From Asterionellopsis glacialis (taxonomy: Eukaryota > Bacillariophyta > Plagiogrammaphyceae > Rhaphoneidales > Asterionellopsidaceae), in the NCBI GenBank assembly GCA_014885115.2, contig WKLE02000105.1, positions 1 through 64,000 of the forward strand: DNA of 64,000 bases, written 5' to 3'. Below, in pieces: positions 1-9,098 of this stretch. The notes below the pieces were generated by a model. The model was given only the letters and a program-made list of their open reading frames with translations. It had not been told where the DNA came from and searched no databases. Each line of letters opens with the position of its first letter. Position 1 is the first letter of the stretch. The translations under genes and the position numbers were made by a program.

Positions 1-1482
1 AAATTTAGGGCTAAAATTATTCTTCTTTTTGATTCCCCCGGAAATTTGAGCTGTACACTAGTTATTTTCATTAGATAATACTACTGACTGTACTGTACTG
101 CAACTGTAGGATTTCTGTGCATGTTTGTCCGGATTGGCTGACGACAGTCTTGGATTTTCGATCAGAATTTCGATCACACAGCCAGCACGGGGTCACTAGG
201 ATTTCTAACCATATCATTGGAAAACGCGGGGCTTTTGCTTTTGAAGCACGGCGGCATACAGTCTTTTCACACGACAAATTGCGGATTTAATTTGCAAACA
301 GTGATGCGTTCCCACGGCTTGTGCTTGGTTTCGACGGCGGAAGAAACTCTGCATGAATAGCCATCCCATAGAAGGCAATGCTTCCTTATTTGAAAGAAGG
401 ACTGAATGATACTGTTTCTGTCAAGATGGGGGAAAAAGGGGCGATGCGGAGGGGGTGCTTTCTGATTGGAAAAGTTGTTTGGTGTTTTTTGATGGATGAT
501 TCATAACCATGGAATGTACGTCCGCGAAAACAAATTAAAAGTGGCAAGAACAAGACATTCGACAACATTAAAAAAAAAACACTATAAGAATTGCAAAAAA
601 TAAACTTGAGGGCACAACAGCATTTGTCGTTCATAATTATAAAATCATGTAAAACAAACAGCAGTAAGTTACAACATTTGTTTGGGACGAGAAATCGCAC
701 TTTCGGAACGCTTCCACTTGTGACAGCTAAAAATATCATATGAGCAATAACATTCAACAATAAACCATCTGGATGAGGTGGTTCATAGTGGAATATATTT
801 GAATCTTAATAATTACTTACATGAAGTTGGCCTGAAAACTCCATTCTAGCTAGACGTTAGATATTCTGCTAAAGTCCAACCTGTGCTGCAATCCCCTTTT
901 TAATAAATCTGACTTTTTGCAAACATTAATACCCCTTAACGACATGGTCTAGTTTGCATTGAATTTGGTGCCTCTCACTGATTGTCCGTTCTTTTCATCT
1001 GATGGTACAAACCAGAAAGAAGCATCTTTACTTCCGTATCAAAGAGATCTTGAAACCCACAGGGCATCACCCGTAATTGAACCCGAAATAGTTGTTGCAG
1101 GTCTTCCATTTGCAGTTGCACCAATCGTGATTGCAAATAAACCATTCGGTAGTGCACCAAACTTTCAATTAAAACAAGGAAACTTTGGATCTCTTGTATG
1201 TTGAACTTGAAAAGCGGTTTCAACCAAAAATAATTGCAATACAATGGGTGTAACAGTTACTTCTTCTTGCTTTCTTGGTTCTACACCGGTCTTACCCTCA
1301 TCCGCGTGAATCATTGGTGATTTCCGTTACAATTGTAAGGTACAGGTGGCAGATCTCTATAACCAAGTAAAGATGTTTGATAATGATTGGTCATGCATTT
1401 GAACATGTAACGAAAATCTATAGGCGTTATACATAAATAACAGTCGGGGGAATTCAGAAACAAACTTCAACATAAATTCAAT
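1..1482. other. Intergenic, no supported gene
   Basis: AT-rich spacer downstream of the HYR-protein gene that ends at 1483. Short open frames exist on both strands (for example 386-760 minus and 959-1204 plus), but they have no recognisable domain, biased low-complexity composition, or no ATG. Nothing else is supported here. Confidence 0.5.
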
Positions 1483-3474
1483 CTATGTAAATTGTATGAA
1501 GGTATCTCTTCCACGGAGAGTTCTTTTACCATTTCTACTTCGCCCCTTACCCCTTGTTGCTCCATTTCGCTTCCCACCACGACTGTCATTGTTTTTGCCA
1601 TACCCACCCCGCTTGCCTTCTTTCACATAACTATTTGAATCACCACTGCCTTTACCAAACTTTCCATTAGCTTTTGCATTGCCAAAACGTTTGCTGTTTT
1701 TTCCACCTGTTTTAATGTTGCTGCTCTTTTTGCTGTAGTAGACATATTGGTTACGGGATTTTCCACTACTTCTTTTGCCACGACTTCTCCGACTGTCTTT
1801 GCCACCACGGCTTCCCTTACCACCTTTGCCACCACGATTTCCCTTGCCGCTTTTTCCATTGCGACTTCCTTTGCTTCCTTTTGCACCAGGACTTCCTTTA
1901 CTGCCTTTTGCACTAGGACTGCCCTTGCTCCCTTTTGCACCAGGACTGCCCTTGCTCCCTTTTGCACCAGGACTTCCCTTGCTTCCTTTTGCACCAGGAC
2001 TACCCTTGCTGTCTTGTTCACTAGAAGTACAACTGTCGAAGCCATTGAGTTGCACCAGAGCACTTACACAGCCGCTAATATCGGAAGATGCAGCTTCGTC
2101 TTCCGGTACATGAACGATACGAGTAAATATACTATCATTACCAGAACCATCTACGACGCTTGCCTCGACGGTGTACGTATGACCAGCATCTGCACGAAAA
2201 CACACTCTATCCAAGGTTTCGTCATACACACAATCTGGACAGACATCACTATCTTGATCAGTTGGACTTGACTGGCATCCAAAATATGTAATGTCAGGGT
2301 TGGCATCACAATTGTCCATTGCTTGGAACAAGGATGATACCGGCTCGCAGTAAAATTTGTCATTTGGCGGCCAAATGCAGATAGCCCCCCCTTGGTTGGT
2401 GTCTTGTACGGGTGGTGTATTATCAAGCACCACAAAGTTGGATGCGCAGGACAGGGGAGTATTGAAATTTGAAGTTTGTGCAGAATAATTGATAACAGTC
2501 TGACCAATGCCTACCATAGTTCCTACAATTGGGGACTGAATTTGAGCGCCGACAGCAACGCAATCTCCACCTGCAGTACCAATGCTAGGTATACTTGCTT
2601 CACAGTTTTCATCTGCATATACTTCCATATCTGGACTGCATGTGACATCAAGCGTGCCCGTACCAACAATGTTTATTTGAGTCGAACACGAAGCTGTGTT
2701 ACCATATTTGTCTTGGACAGTGTATTCAATTGTATGAACACCTACATCCACTTTGGTACCAGCCGCGGGAAGTTGTTCCTGACTGACCGCACCGCCACAA
2801 TTATCTGTGGCAGAACCAATATCGGGTATGGTACCCTCACAATTGTCATCTGCAGTTTGTTCCACGTTAGCAATGCATTCAACAATGGGAGAAGTCGTAT
2901 CTACAACAGTTATCTTTGTAGCGCATGTTGCAATATTCAAGTCATTGTCTGCTGCAGTATAAATGATTTCATGCATGCCTATACCCACAATTTTACCTTC
3001 TTCAGGATCTTGACCCTCAAATTTAATTGGACCGCAATTATCAGATGCACTACCAATGGAAGGAACGATCGCTCTACATTCATCATCAACTGCTACGTCT
3101 TGATCAGTAATGCATGTAATTTCCATGGGTATTGTATCTAGAACGTCAATAGTTCCCTCACAGCTAATTGGCACTCCAGATTCTATCACTTGAATTGTGA
3201 ACTGGTATGTTCCCACTGTTAAAGCACTCAGAGGGAGACCGAGCAATTCGGCAGACGATACTGGTGTCTCGCTGCTGTAGAGGTCCGCAATTGGAGGGAT
3301 CTGTGCTTCACAATCCTCATTTACAAACAGTGTTGTATCCACGCACGTTATAGCATCTTGACTATGAGTTCCTACAGTGAAGAACATTACAAGAATAGCA
3401 ACAATAAGAACATAATGGTTGCTCCTACAATTAGTCGGGGCGATCAATATTTTTGTTGGCGTTTTCTCTCGCAT
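1483..3474 (-). CDS. Secreted HYR-repeat protein with GSK-rich basic tail
   Basis: A 663-residue protein that I infer is secreted or cell-surface. The ATG at 3474 is followed by a basic start and a hydrophobic segment at about residues 20-38, which is signal peptide-like. About four HYR (hyalin) repeats follow, each with the pattern C-x(n)-D-x-x-C-x(n)-P-x-IG-x-A-x-DNCG and ending in C-x-T-x-I-x-V-x-D-x-T-x-P. From about residue 354 there is a Cys-rich module starting PPVQ and containing CVYDE and CFRA. From about 483 there is a Gly/Ser/Lys/Arg-rich tail with tandem GSPGAKGSK units. The protein ends with RNGKRTLRG plus eight residues. The same order (special first repeat, HYR series, PPVQ module, basic tail, RNGKRxLRG) occurs in the gene at 39636-44306, so the two are paralogues. 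HYR domains are adhesion-type folds. A role in the cell wall or extracellular matrix is my inference. No intron is needed. Confidence 0.85.
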   Translation of the reverse strand: MREKTPTKILIAPTNCRSNHYVLIVAILVMFFTVGTHSQDAITCVDTTLFVNEDCEAQIPPIADLYSSETPVSSAELLGLPLSALTVGTYQFTIQVIESGVPISCEGTIDVLDTIPMEITCITDQDVAVDDECRAIVPSIGSASDNCGPIKFEGQDPEEGKIVGIGMHEIIYTAADNDLNIATCATKITVVDTTSPIVECIANVEQTADDNCEGTIPDIGSATDNCGGAVSQEQLPAAGTKVDVGVHTIEYTVQDKYGNTASCSTQINIVGTGTLDVTCSPDMEVYADENCEASIPSIGTAGGDCVAVGAQIQSPIVGTMVGIGQTVINYSAQTSNFNTPLSCASNFVVLDNTPPVQDTNQGGAICIWPPNDKFYCEPVSSLFQAMDNCDANPDITYFGCQSSPTDQDSDVCPDCVYDETLDRVCFRADAGHTYTVEASVVDGSGNDSIFTRIVHVPEDEAASSDISGCVSALVQLNGFDSCTSSEQDSKGSPGAKGSKGSPGAKGSKGSPGAKGSKGSPSAKGSKGSPGAKGSKGSRNGKSGKGNRGGKGGKGSRGGKDSRRSRGKRSSGKSRNQYVYYSKKSSNIKTGGKNSKRFGNAKANGKFGKGSGDSNSYVKEGKRGGYGKNNDSRGGKRNGATRGKGRSRNGKRTLRGRDTFIQFT
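1865..2010 (-). repeat. 27-bp coding tandem repeat (GSPGAKGSK units)
   Basis: About five near-identical 27-bp units inside the HYR-protein gene encode GSPGAKGSK on the minus strand, with one unit carrying Ser for Gly. The units are in frame, so copy number can change without breaking the protein. Composition is Gly/Ser/Lys, like basic tails of some diatom wall proteins, but collagen-like Gly-X-Y periodicity is also visible (GSK-GSP-GAK). Confidence 0.85.
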
Positions 3475-4118
3475 GATAACAAACGAAAGCTTCGCAAAGT
3501 AAAATTATGTTGGAGGGGGAGGGTGTGTGTTTGTGAATGTCCGAGCACAGTCCAGTGACAAAGGCAACGTTATTAACGAAAGGAGCAGGAAACTATATAG
3601 GTAGGTAACAAAAAGAGACAAGAAGGACCCTGTGATTATGATGTTATGGTTGATGATTCTGTGTCGTGTGTGTTGCATTCTTGAAATGCTTATGGAGTTC
3701 ATTTTTTCAAATATTCTGTTTTGCAATCGATCCCCTAGGACTATGGTAGATTTATAATGTCTAAACTACACGCACTTTGCACATATAGTATTTTTGTTAG
3801 GATGGACAAATCAAAGCATAATTATATTTATTAAGTTGTATATATAGAAGTATTGTAACAATACAATAAGGATGAAGTCTGCAGGACATTCTTTTACATA
3901 AATAATTTGAATACTAAAAATTTACTTATAATTATGGAGGGTTCTCCTACCAGACTACTGGCTTTATTTTCCCTAAGTTTCATTGTGAGTCCAAAATTTT
4001 CTGCTGGACCCATTATACAGACACATCAAGATTATTATGGGCAATAATATTTTTTTGATTTTTTAGCTACTCGTTGGTCCTAGACATGTGAAGAAATTAT
4101 AGTTTTGAATGCATACAG

Positions 4119-4416
4119 TACCTGGTACCATCCAGTACTTACAGGTACTACTGTTGAAGTTTTTTCTAGCTGGAATAACAGCAAAAATTTCTAGAAGATA
4201 AATACCCGCTACTTGCTTTTGTACCACATACCAGGTATAATACCAGGTATCTCCTTTTACGGACCGAAGTATAATGAGTAATAAGTATAATATATAAAAT
4301 ATTAGTTTGCGAGCTCGAGCGAGCGAGTTCGCTTACGATCTTCGTACATTTAGTTTTAGATTAGGTACCAGGTAGGGCCCAAATGAACATGTTGTGTGAC
4401 CAGCACGTACCAGGTA
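4119..4416. repeat. Cluster of five TACCWGGTA motifs
   Basis: Exact copies of TACCTGGTA or its complement TACCAGGTA start at 4119, 4229, 4241, 4366 and 4408. Similar near-copies lie between them. The same motif is scattered in other spacers of the window. Confidence 0.8.
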
Positions 4417-4578
4417 CTGGGAGTAACGCCATTTTGGGAGTGCTCACGTGCTAGGCAGGTCGGTCTGGCGCGGGCAGGCCTCCCTTGTACGCGTTACATC
4501 AGTCAGTAACAACTTTTTTCGACTGGCTATTTACAGTAAAAACACGCCTGCCACTCTTGATAAATCGTTTGGGCAGAT

Positions 4579-4620
4579 CATGATGATGATGTCACACGTC
4601 ATGATGATGATGTCACACGT
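4579..4620 (+). repeat. Perfect 2 x 21-bp direct repeat with ACGTCA at the junction
   Basis: Two identical 21-bp units, 4579-4599 and 4600-4620, each contain ATGATGTCACACGT. The junction creates CACACGTCATG, which includes ACGTCA. ACGTCA/TGACGT is the core of bZIP sites, including the CO2/cAMP-responsive elements described in diatom promoters. The repeat is about 0.5 kb upstream of the Popeye-like gene. A regulatory role is inference. Confidence 0.45.
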
Positions 4621-5113
4621 GGAAAGACCAAACAAAAAACAAAAAAAACGGAACTTTCGAAAATTCTCGAATTCTGATGTTCTTGTTCCGGTGCCATGTT
4701 CCGGCATGCAACCGTAACCGCCGTGAAGGCCGCATGCATCCCTGTTTGTGTTCTTGTTTTTCGTTTTTTCGTTATTTGTGGTCGCATTTTGTATGGCCTA
4801 TGTCGTACACTGCTTACCAGTCCTACTTCTTATGTGACACTTATTGAGAACGTGGCATTCCTCCGCCACACGCTCATGCAACTGTAGAAACCATCGTTAG
4901 ACAGGCATTCTTAATCCTCTGTCTTTACAAAATCCAAGGTTGCAAAAGAGTGACCCCCCCGTCAACAGACAAACAAACAAAACCCGACCTGCCCAAGCTA
5001 TAAAATTGATAGAGTACGAGTCCGGTAGAGTTGTGAGTCTCTTCTAACTGGAGTAAGAAGTAGAGTGTTCCTCTCATTGCTATATTTATCATCAGCATAA
5101 ATATAATACAATA

Positions 5114-6931
5114 ATGGTCAAGGGCAGCAAAAGTTCCAGTAGTAGTGCCCTTCGATACTTTGTTCGAGAAGCACAAAAGGCAGGAACCGTTATATCCAAT
5201 GCAATTCTAGGTAAACCAACCAAAAGGAAATCGGCAGTCTCCAAAACTCGCTATGTCAAGGGAATTAAAAATGGAAAATATTTTCGATATAAAATCAAAG
5301 AACCAAAGTCTACAACTATTGCTACAGTCCCTAAACTTCCACCCTTGGGTCCACAAACTGTTCCAAAGCCACTCACAAACCCATCTCCACCGCCACCACT
5401 ACCATCCTCTTCGTCATCCGCATCCGCATCAGCTGCCGGTACTACGCCTGTGGGTGTTGGTGCTGTGGGTGTAGGCGGTGTTGCAACAACAACAGCAGCC
5501 GCAGCAACCATGGCACAACAGGCAGGTGGTCCAGCTAGTGCAGCTGCCGCAGCTGCTGCATCGAAAGAGTTAGGAAGAAGTGCTTTAGCAGGTAGTAGTG
5601 GTGGTAGTAGTAGGACATTTCGTGCCTATGAATGGTTAAAACAAAACATGGCAGTCTTGGTCTTGAATACAGGATCGATTTGTACCCTCATTGGATTCAC
5701 ACGATCTGATGTATTAGAATTACGTTCCTTTAGTATGTCAGGATCGATTGCATCCGTCATTTACTTTGCCATGTGTTCTCCTATACGATGGGCACCTATT
5801 GCATGGTCAGGTTTGTTTGCTTCGGTCAATGGGTACAAAATTGGTAAAATCTATGTCGAACGAAAAGGCAAAGTCGTATTAACCGAAAAAGAACAAGATG
5901 TATTTGTGGAACATTTCATGCCCCACGGAACAACACCAAAACAATTTGAAAAAATTATCAAACAAAAGGCTACCAAACTTACCTATAAAAAAGGTGATTG
6001 TATCGTACGTCAAGGTGAACCATCAAAGCATGTGTACTTGATCGTCCACGGCAAAACACAAGCGAGTGTTTTAGGACGACGATTAACAGCTATTTCGTCA
6101 GCACCAGGTGCACGTGACGAACGCATGGGGGGTGATTCAGGTGCATGGTTAGGTGAAATGGCATTTTTAGAAGCCTTTGCTGAACGTGAAATGTTAAAAG
6201 GAAAGAGTGACAGTACAAACGCATCATCTACAACTCCAGCAGCAGCTGGTAGTAGTAGTACAACAGCAGTAACAACAATTGCCAAAAAATTATCGGATAA
6301 AATGAAAGGACTCAAAACTACTAATACTGCATCTAGTGAAGCAAGCAGTAGCAGTGATTCGTCAGATAGTGGTAGCAGTAAATTATCAACATTTTTGTTT
6401 AAAGAAGAAAAAGAAGGATCATCATCATCAGCTGAAGAAGAAGAAACGAATAATGATGAAACTTCTTCACTCTCCTTACCTGGTAAGATTATTAGTGGAA
6501 GAGCCATGGCAGGTTCATTAAGTACAGTCATTGCTGAAGAAGACAATGTGGAAGTCTTGCGTTGGTCACATGAAGATATTGAAGAATTAATGCATACCAG
6601 TACAGATATGCGGGCTGCCTTGACACGAGCCATGACAGCCCCCATTGTGGGTAAGGTCATTAATTTTACAGTCTCTGCCAGAACCAATAACCGACCAACA
6701 TGGTCCACATGGTTAGATGATTGGAAACAATCAGGTGCCATTGTAAACATTACCCGAAAGAATCGACAACAAGAGAATAGTAGTACTGCAACTACGAATG
6801 AGGACGAGAAAAAAAAGTATGAAAAAGAAGACAATGCTAGTACTAGTAGTACTGCTGGTGAAGATGAAAATGATAGTGCACCCATCGTGTTGGCAACAGC
6901 CCTAAAGAAAGCTTTACAAGGCCAGCCGTAA
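5114..6931 (+). CDS. Popeye-like membrane protein with cyclic-nucleotide-binding fold
   Basis: A 605-residue protein. The N-terminal third is Ser/Ala/Pro/Gly low-complexity (about residues 70-165). Residues about 179-253 resemble the Popeye family core: a NTGSICTLIGF start, a LRSFSMSGSIASVIYFAM segment and a SPIRWAPIAWSGLFASVNGYKI segment, giving about two to three membrane helices. From about 270 there is a cyclic-nucleotide-binding-like beta roll, with KKGDCIVRQGEPSKHVYLIVHGK-type strands and a GAWLGEMAFLEAF stretch where the phosphate-binding cassette would be. A Ser/Thr-rich insertion of roughly 110 residues (about 365-470) interrupts the roll before the final strand and helix (VEVLRWSHEDIEELM). 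Popeye proteins bind cAMP in animals; binding here is inferred. Alternative: a generic CNB-domain membrane protein. ATG at 5114 is the first in frame. Confidence 0.7.
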   Translation: MVKGSKSSSSSALRYFVREAQKAGTVISNAILGKPTKRKSAVSKTRYVKGIKNGKYFRYKIKEPKSTTIATVPKLPPLGPQTVPKPLTNPSPPPPLPSSSSSASASAAGTTPVGVGAVGVGGVATTTAAAATMAQQAGGPASAAAAAAASKELGRSALAGSSGGSSRTFRAYEWLKQNMAVLVLNTGSICTLIGFTRSDVLELRSFSMSGSIASVIYFAMCSPIRWAPIAWSGLFASVNGYKIGKIYVERKGKVVLTEKEQDVFVEHFMPHGTTPKQFEKIIKQKATKLTYKKGDCIVRQGEPSKHVYLIVHGKTQASVLGRRLTAISSAPGARDERMGGDSGAWLGEMAFLEAFAEREMLKGKSDSTNASSTTPAAAGSSSTTAVTTIAKKLSDKMKGLKTTNTASSEASSSSDSSDSGSSKLSTFLFKEEKEGSSSSAEEEETNNDETSSLSLPGKIISGRAMAGSLSTVIAEEDNVEVLRWSHEDIEELMHTSTDMRAALTRAMTAPIVGKVINFTVSARTNNRPTWSTWLDDWKQSGAIVNITRKNRQQENSSTATTNEDEKKKYEKEDNASTSSTAGEDENDSAPIVLATALKKALQGQP

Positions 6932-7212
6932 CAAGAAGAAATGACAATTTTCCAATATATAGTCTAGACCAAGGTTTTTTGGGATTGACGCTAGTTGGAA
7001 AGATAATTTCATTCTTGTCCCAAAAAGGAGAGAAAGAGGGACACAAACTCTACGCTAACTACAAAAGTCTACACTCGAGGGAGGCAGCAATACGCAACGA
7101 AAAATGATAAATTCGTGTCATTGTACATTTTTGTTTTTGAAAAAGTTTTGTAAACATTCCATAATATATATTTATATATATATATTGATAACATGAAAAA
7201 ATGATGTTGTTT

Positions 7213-8499
7213 TTATCCATAAAAATCAATATGTTCTTCTTGTCTAGTACCACTGGTTTCTCCAGTCGCATGTGTACGTTGTTGACGTCGACGTTCCATT
7301 TCATACTCTTCATCATCCGTGGGTAATTCTCTTCGACAATAGGGACACGTATTATTTTTACATAACCATGCCAACCCACATTGTTCATGGAATAAATGAA
7401 AACACAATGGTAATTTCATGACGGTTTGTCCCAACTCGAATGTATCACGACAAATAACACATTCTTGTATGTTTGATTCAATTTCCAAGGATGCTTGTGT
7501 AATACAAAGAGGAGAATCACAATGACTAGGACTACTTGTAGATGAAGCTGCCTGTTGTTGTTGTGTGGCATGTTGTACAATACATTGTCCATCTTGCATT
7601 TTCACCATGATGACAGGGATTGTTAATCCTAATTTCACTGCTTCCTTTTTCGAATCTTTCATCACATAGGGCCATACATGTGTTGTATTATTCCCAATAA
7701 CTATTGCATCTGCTTCTAGTTGTGTTTGTGCCATGATTGCTTTTTGTACAAAGGTAATACCATCACCCCGTTCCATATAAATGATTATACGTTTTCGTTC
7801 TTGATGTTTTTCGTATTTGGCAAATTCAACAAGTCGTGATGTAAATGTACCACCTTTACCTGTCAAACTTGGTTCTGCCACAATCAATATGGCATCCTTG
7901 AATATGATAGTATTATTATTATTATTATGTTGTTGTTGATGTTGATGATTTCCAAATTCACCCAATAATCCCGTCATGGTTTCCATGACAGTTGTCCTTG
8001 ATAATACTGTGGATCCATTGCTTTTATTATTGTTGTTAGGTTTATATAATTTCAAGGTAGGTTGATATAAAATAGAATTTTTCTGTTGAATTTGTATACG
8101 GGGTATAGTTTGTAATGTGTCTTTGGAGGTTGGACGTGATGTCACACGTTGTGTTTGTGGATTTAATAATTCCGCCGGTATCGTTTGCCATTCTTCTTCT
8201 TCTTGTTGTTCATTCCTATTATTATTCATATTATTATTCCTCCTCCTCCTTTGATTAGCTCCTGTAGCTCTGGATAACATGGCATTAAATTCTTGATTGG
8301 CTTCTGCGACACCCAACGCTGAACCTAACGATAAGGAAAACGAGGGTACAAGAGCTGCAGATTGTTCTTGTTGGTTTGTGTTATTACTAGTAGTTTGTGG
8401 TGGTTCTTGTAAGGTCTCACCACAAACTGTACATATCGTGGAATGATCATGACATGCTTCTTCACATGTACTACACCAATTTGCCAAGGGTATCGTCAT
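7213..8499 (-). CDS. PA-domain/RING-H2 protein, probable E3 ubiquitin ligase
   Basis: 428 residues from ATG 8499; an in-frame ATG at 8658 would add 53 poorly supported residues. Near the start is a four-Cys zinc-ribbon-like motif (CSTCEEAC then CTVCG). A Gln/Asn-rich linker follows. Residues about 196-303 look like a protease-associated (PA) domain: an ILIVAEPSLTGKGG strand, IIYMERGDGITFVQKAIMAQ, ADAIVIGNN and GLTIPVIMVKMQDG. Residues about 345-386 form a RING-H2 finger, CVICRD...CFHLFHEQCG...CPYC, with all eight zinc ligands. PA plus RING is the layout of the GRAIL/RNF13 ligases, but those have a signal peptide and a membrane helix between the two, which I do not see here. Tail-to-tail with the Popeye-like gene (about 280 bp apart). 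The E3 activity is a family inference. Confidence 0.75.
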   Translation of the reverse strand: MTIPLANWCSTCEEACHDHSTICTVCGETLQEPPQTTSNNTNQQEQSAALVPSFSLSLGSALGVAEANQEFNAMLSRATGANQRRRRNNNMNNNRNEQQEEEEWQTIPAELLNPQTQRVTSRPTSKDTLQTIPRIQIQQKNSILYQPTLKLYKPNNNNKSNGSTVLSRTTVMETMTGLLGEFGNHQHQQQHNNNNNTIIFKDAILIVAEPSLTGKGGTFTSRLVEFAKYEKHQERKRIIIYMERGDGITFVQKAIMAQTQLEADAIVIGNNTTHVWPYVMKDSKKEAVKLGLTIPVIMVKMQDGQCIVQHATQQQQAASSTSSPSHCDSPLCITQASLEIESNIQECVICRDTFELGQTVMKLPLCFHLFHEQCGLAWLCKNNTCPYCRRELPTDDEEYEMERRRQQRTHATGETSGTRQEEHIDFYG

Positions 8500-9098
8500 G
8501 GTTTTGTGGGATACAGAAAGGTTTATGAACCATGCAAAAAAAAAAGAAACACACAGCATGTGTTCTGAAACGAGTTCGTCGTGATGGATATTATTTTTGT
8601 TTCTGTTAGCCTTCCATCCATGAGTTACTTTCTCTTTCAAGGATAATGTTAACAGCATTGCTCCCTATCGCTACAGTTTTATTTTTTAATTAATACAGCA
8701 CAGAAGTGCCTCAATACAGTATTAATAAATATTAAGAAAAAAAGGGGGGACTCTCGGCAGCTGTGTCCCAGGAGTGCCCCAATAAATAATAATACAAAAA
8801 AGGAGACCCGGAAGATGTCTCCAGAATAATTATTGTGTTTGATCCATGATACTGCCGGGGTCATTGTTGTGTGTGGTTTTCAACGGATCTTCTGATACTG
8901 TGTAGTTTTTCTCTACTTGTTGAATTTGAAAGCGAGGGTTTCGTCATTCACAGTTGTCGGCGACACCCAAGACGGGGAGAGTGGAGGTTCGGTGCTTTGC
9001 GTTTTGGACAAGAGGATATTCCCGTGTTTGACATTGATGCCAGGCATCTAATCACCACCGATAAAAAACCAAACCAAATTAATAACAATAACAGCAAC

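Larger units (their letters stand above)
3475..5113. other. Intergenic between divergent HYR and Popeye-like genes
   Basis: Shared upstream region of the HYR-protein gene (minus, starts at 3474) and the Popeye-like gene (plus, starts at 5114). It holds five copies of TACCWGGTA at 4119-4416 and a perfect two-copy 21-bp direct repeat at 4579-4620. No coding region is supported; the short open frames at 4448-4887 have no recognisable features. Confidence 0.55.

Noticed and set aside
386..760. 124-codon minus-strand ORF
   Set aside because: Cys/Phe/Leu-rich without domain, in AT-rich spacer; looks like chance.
959..1204. 81-codon plus-strand ORF
   Set aside because: Begins with TTG, no ATG start, and no recognisable features.
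1865..2010. Regularly spaced 27-bp repeats as a CRISPR-like array
   Set aside because: Units are contiguous without spacers, in frame, inside a eukaryotic gene.
6010..6885. 291-codon antisense ORF
   Set aside because: Exact antisense of the Popeye-like gene; hydrophobic sequence reflects Ser-rich codons read backwards.
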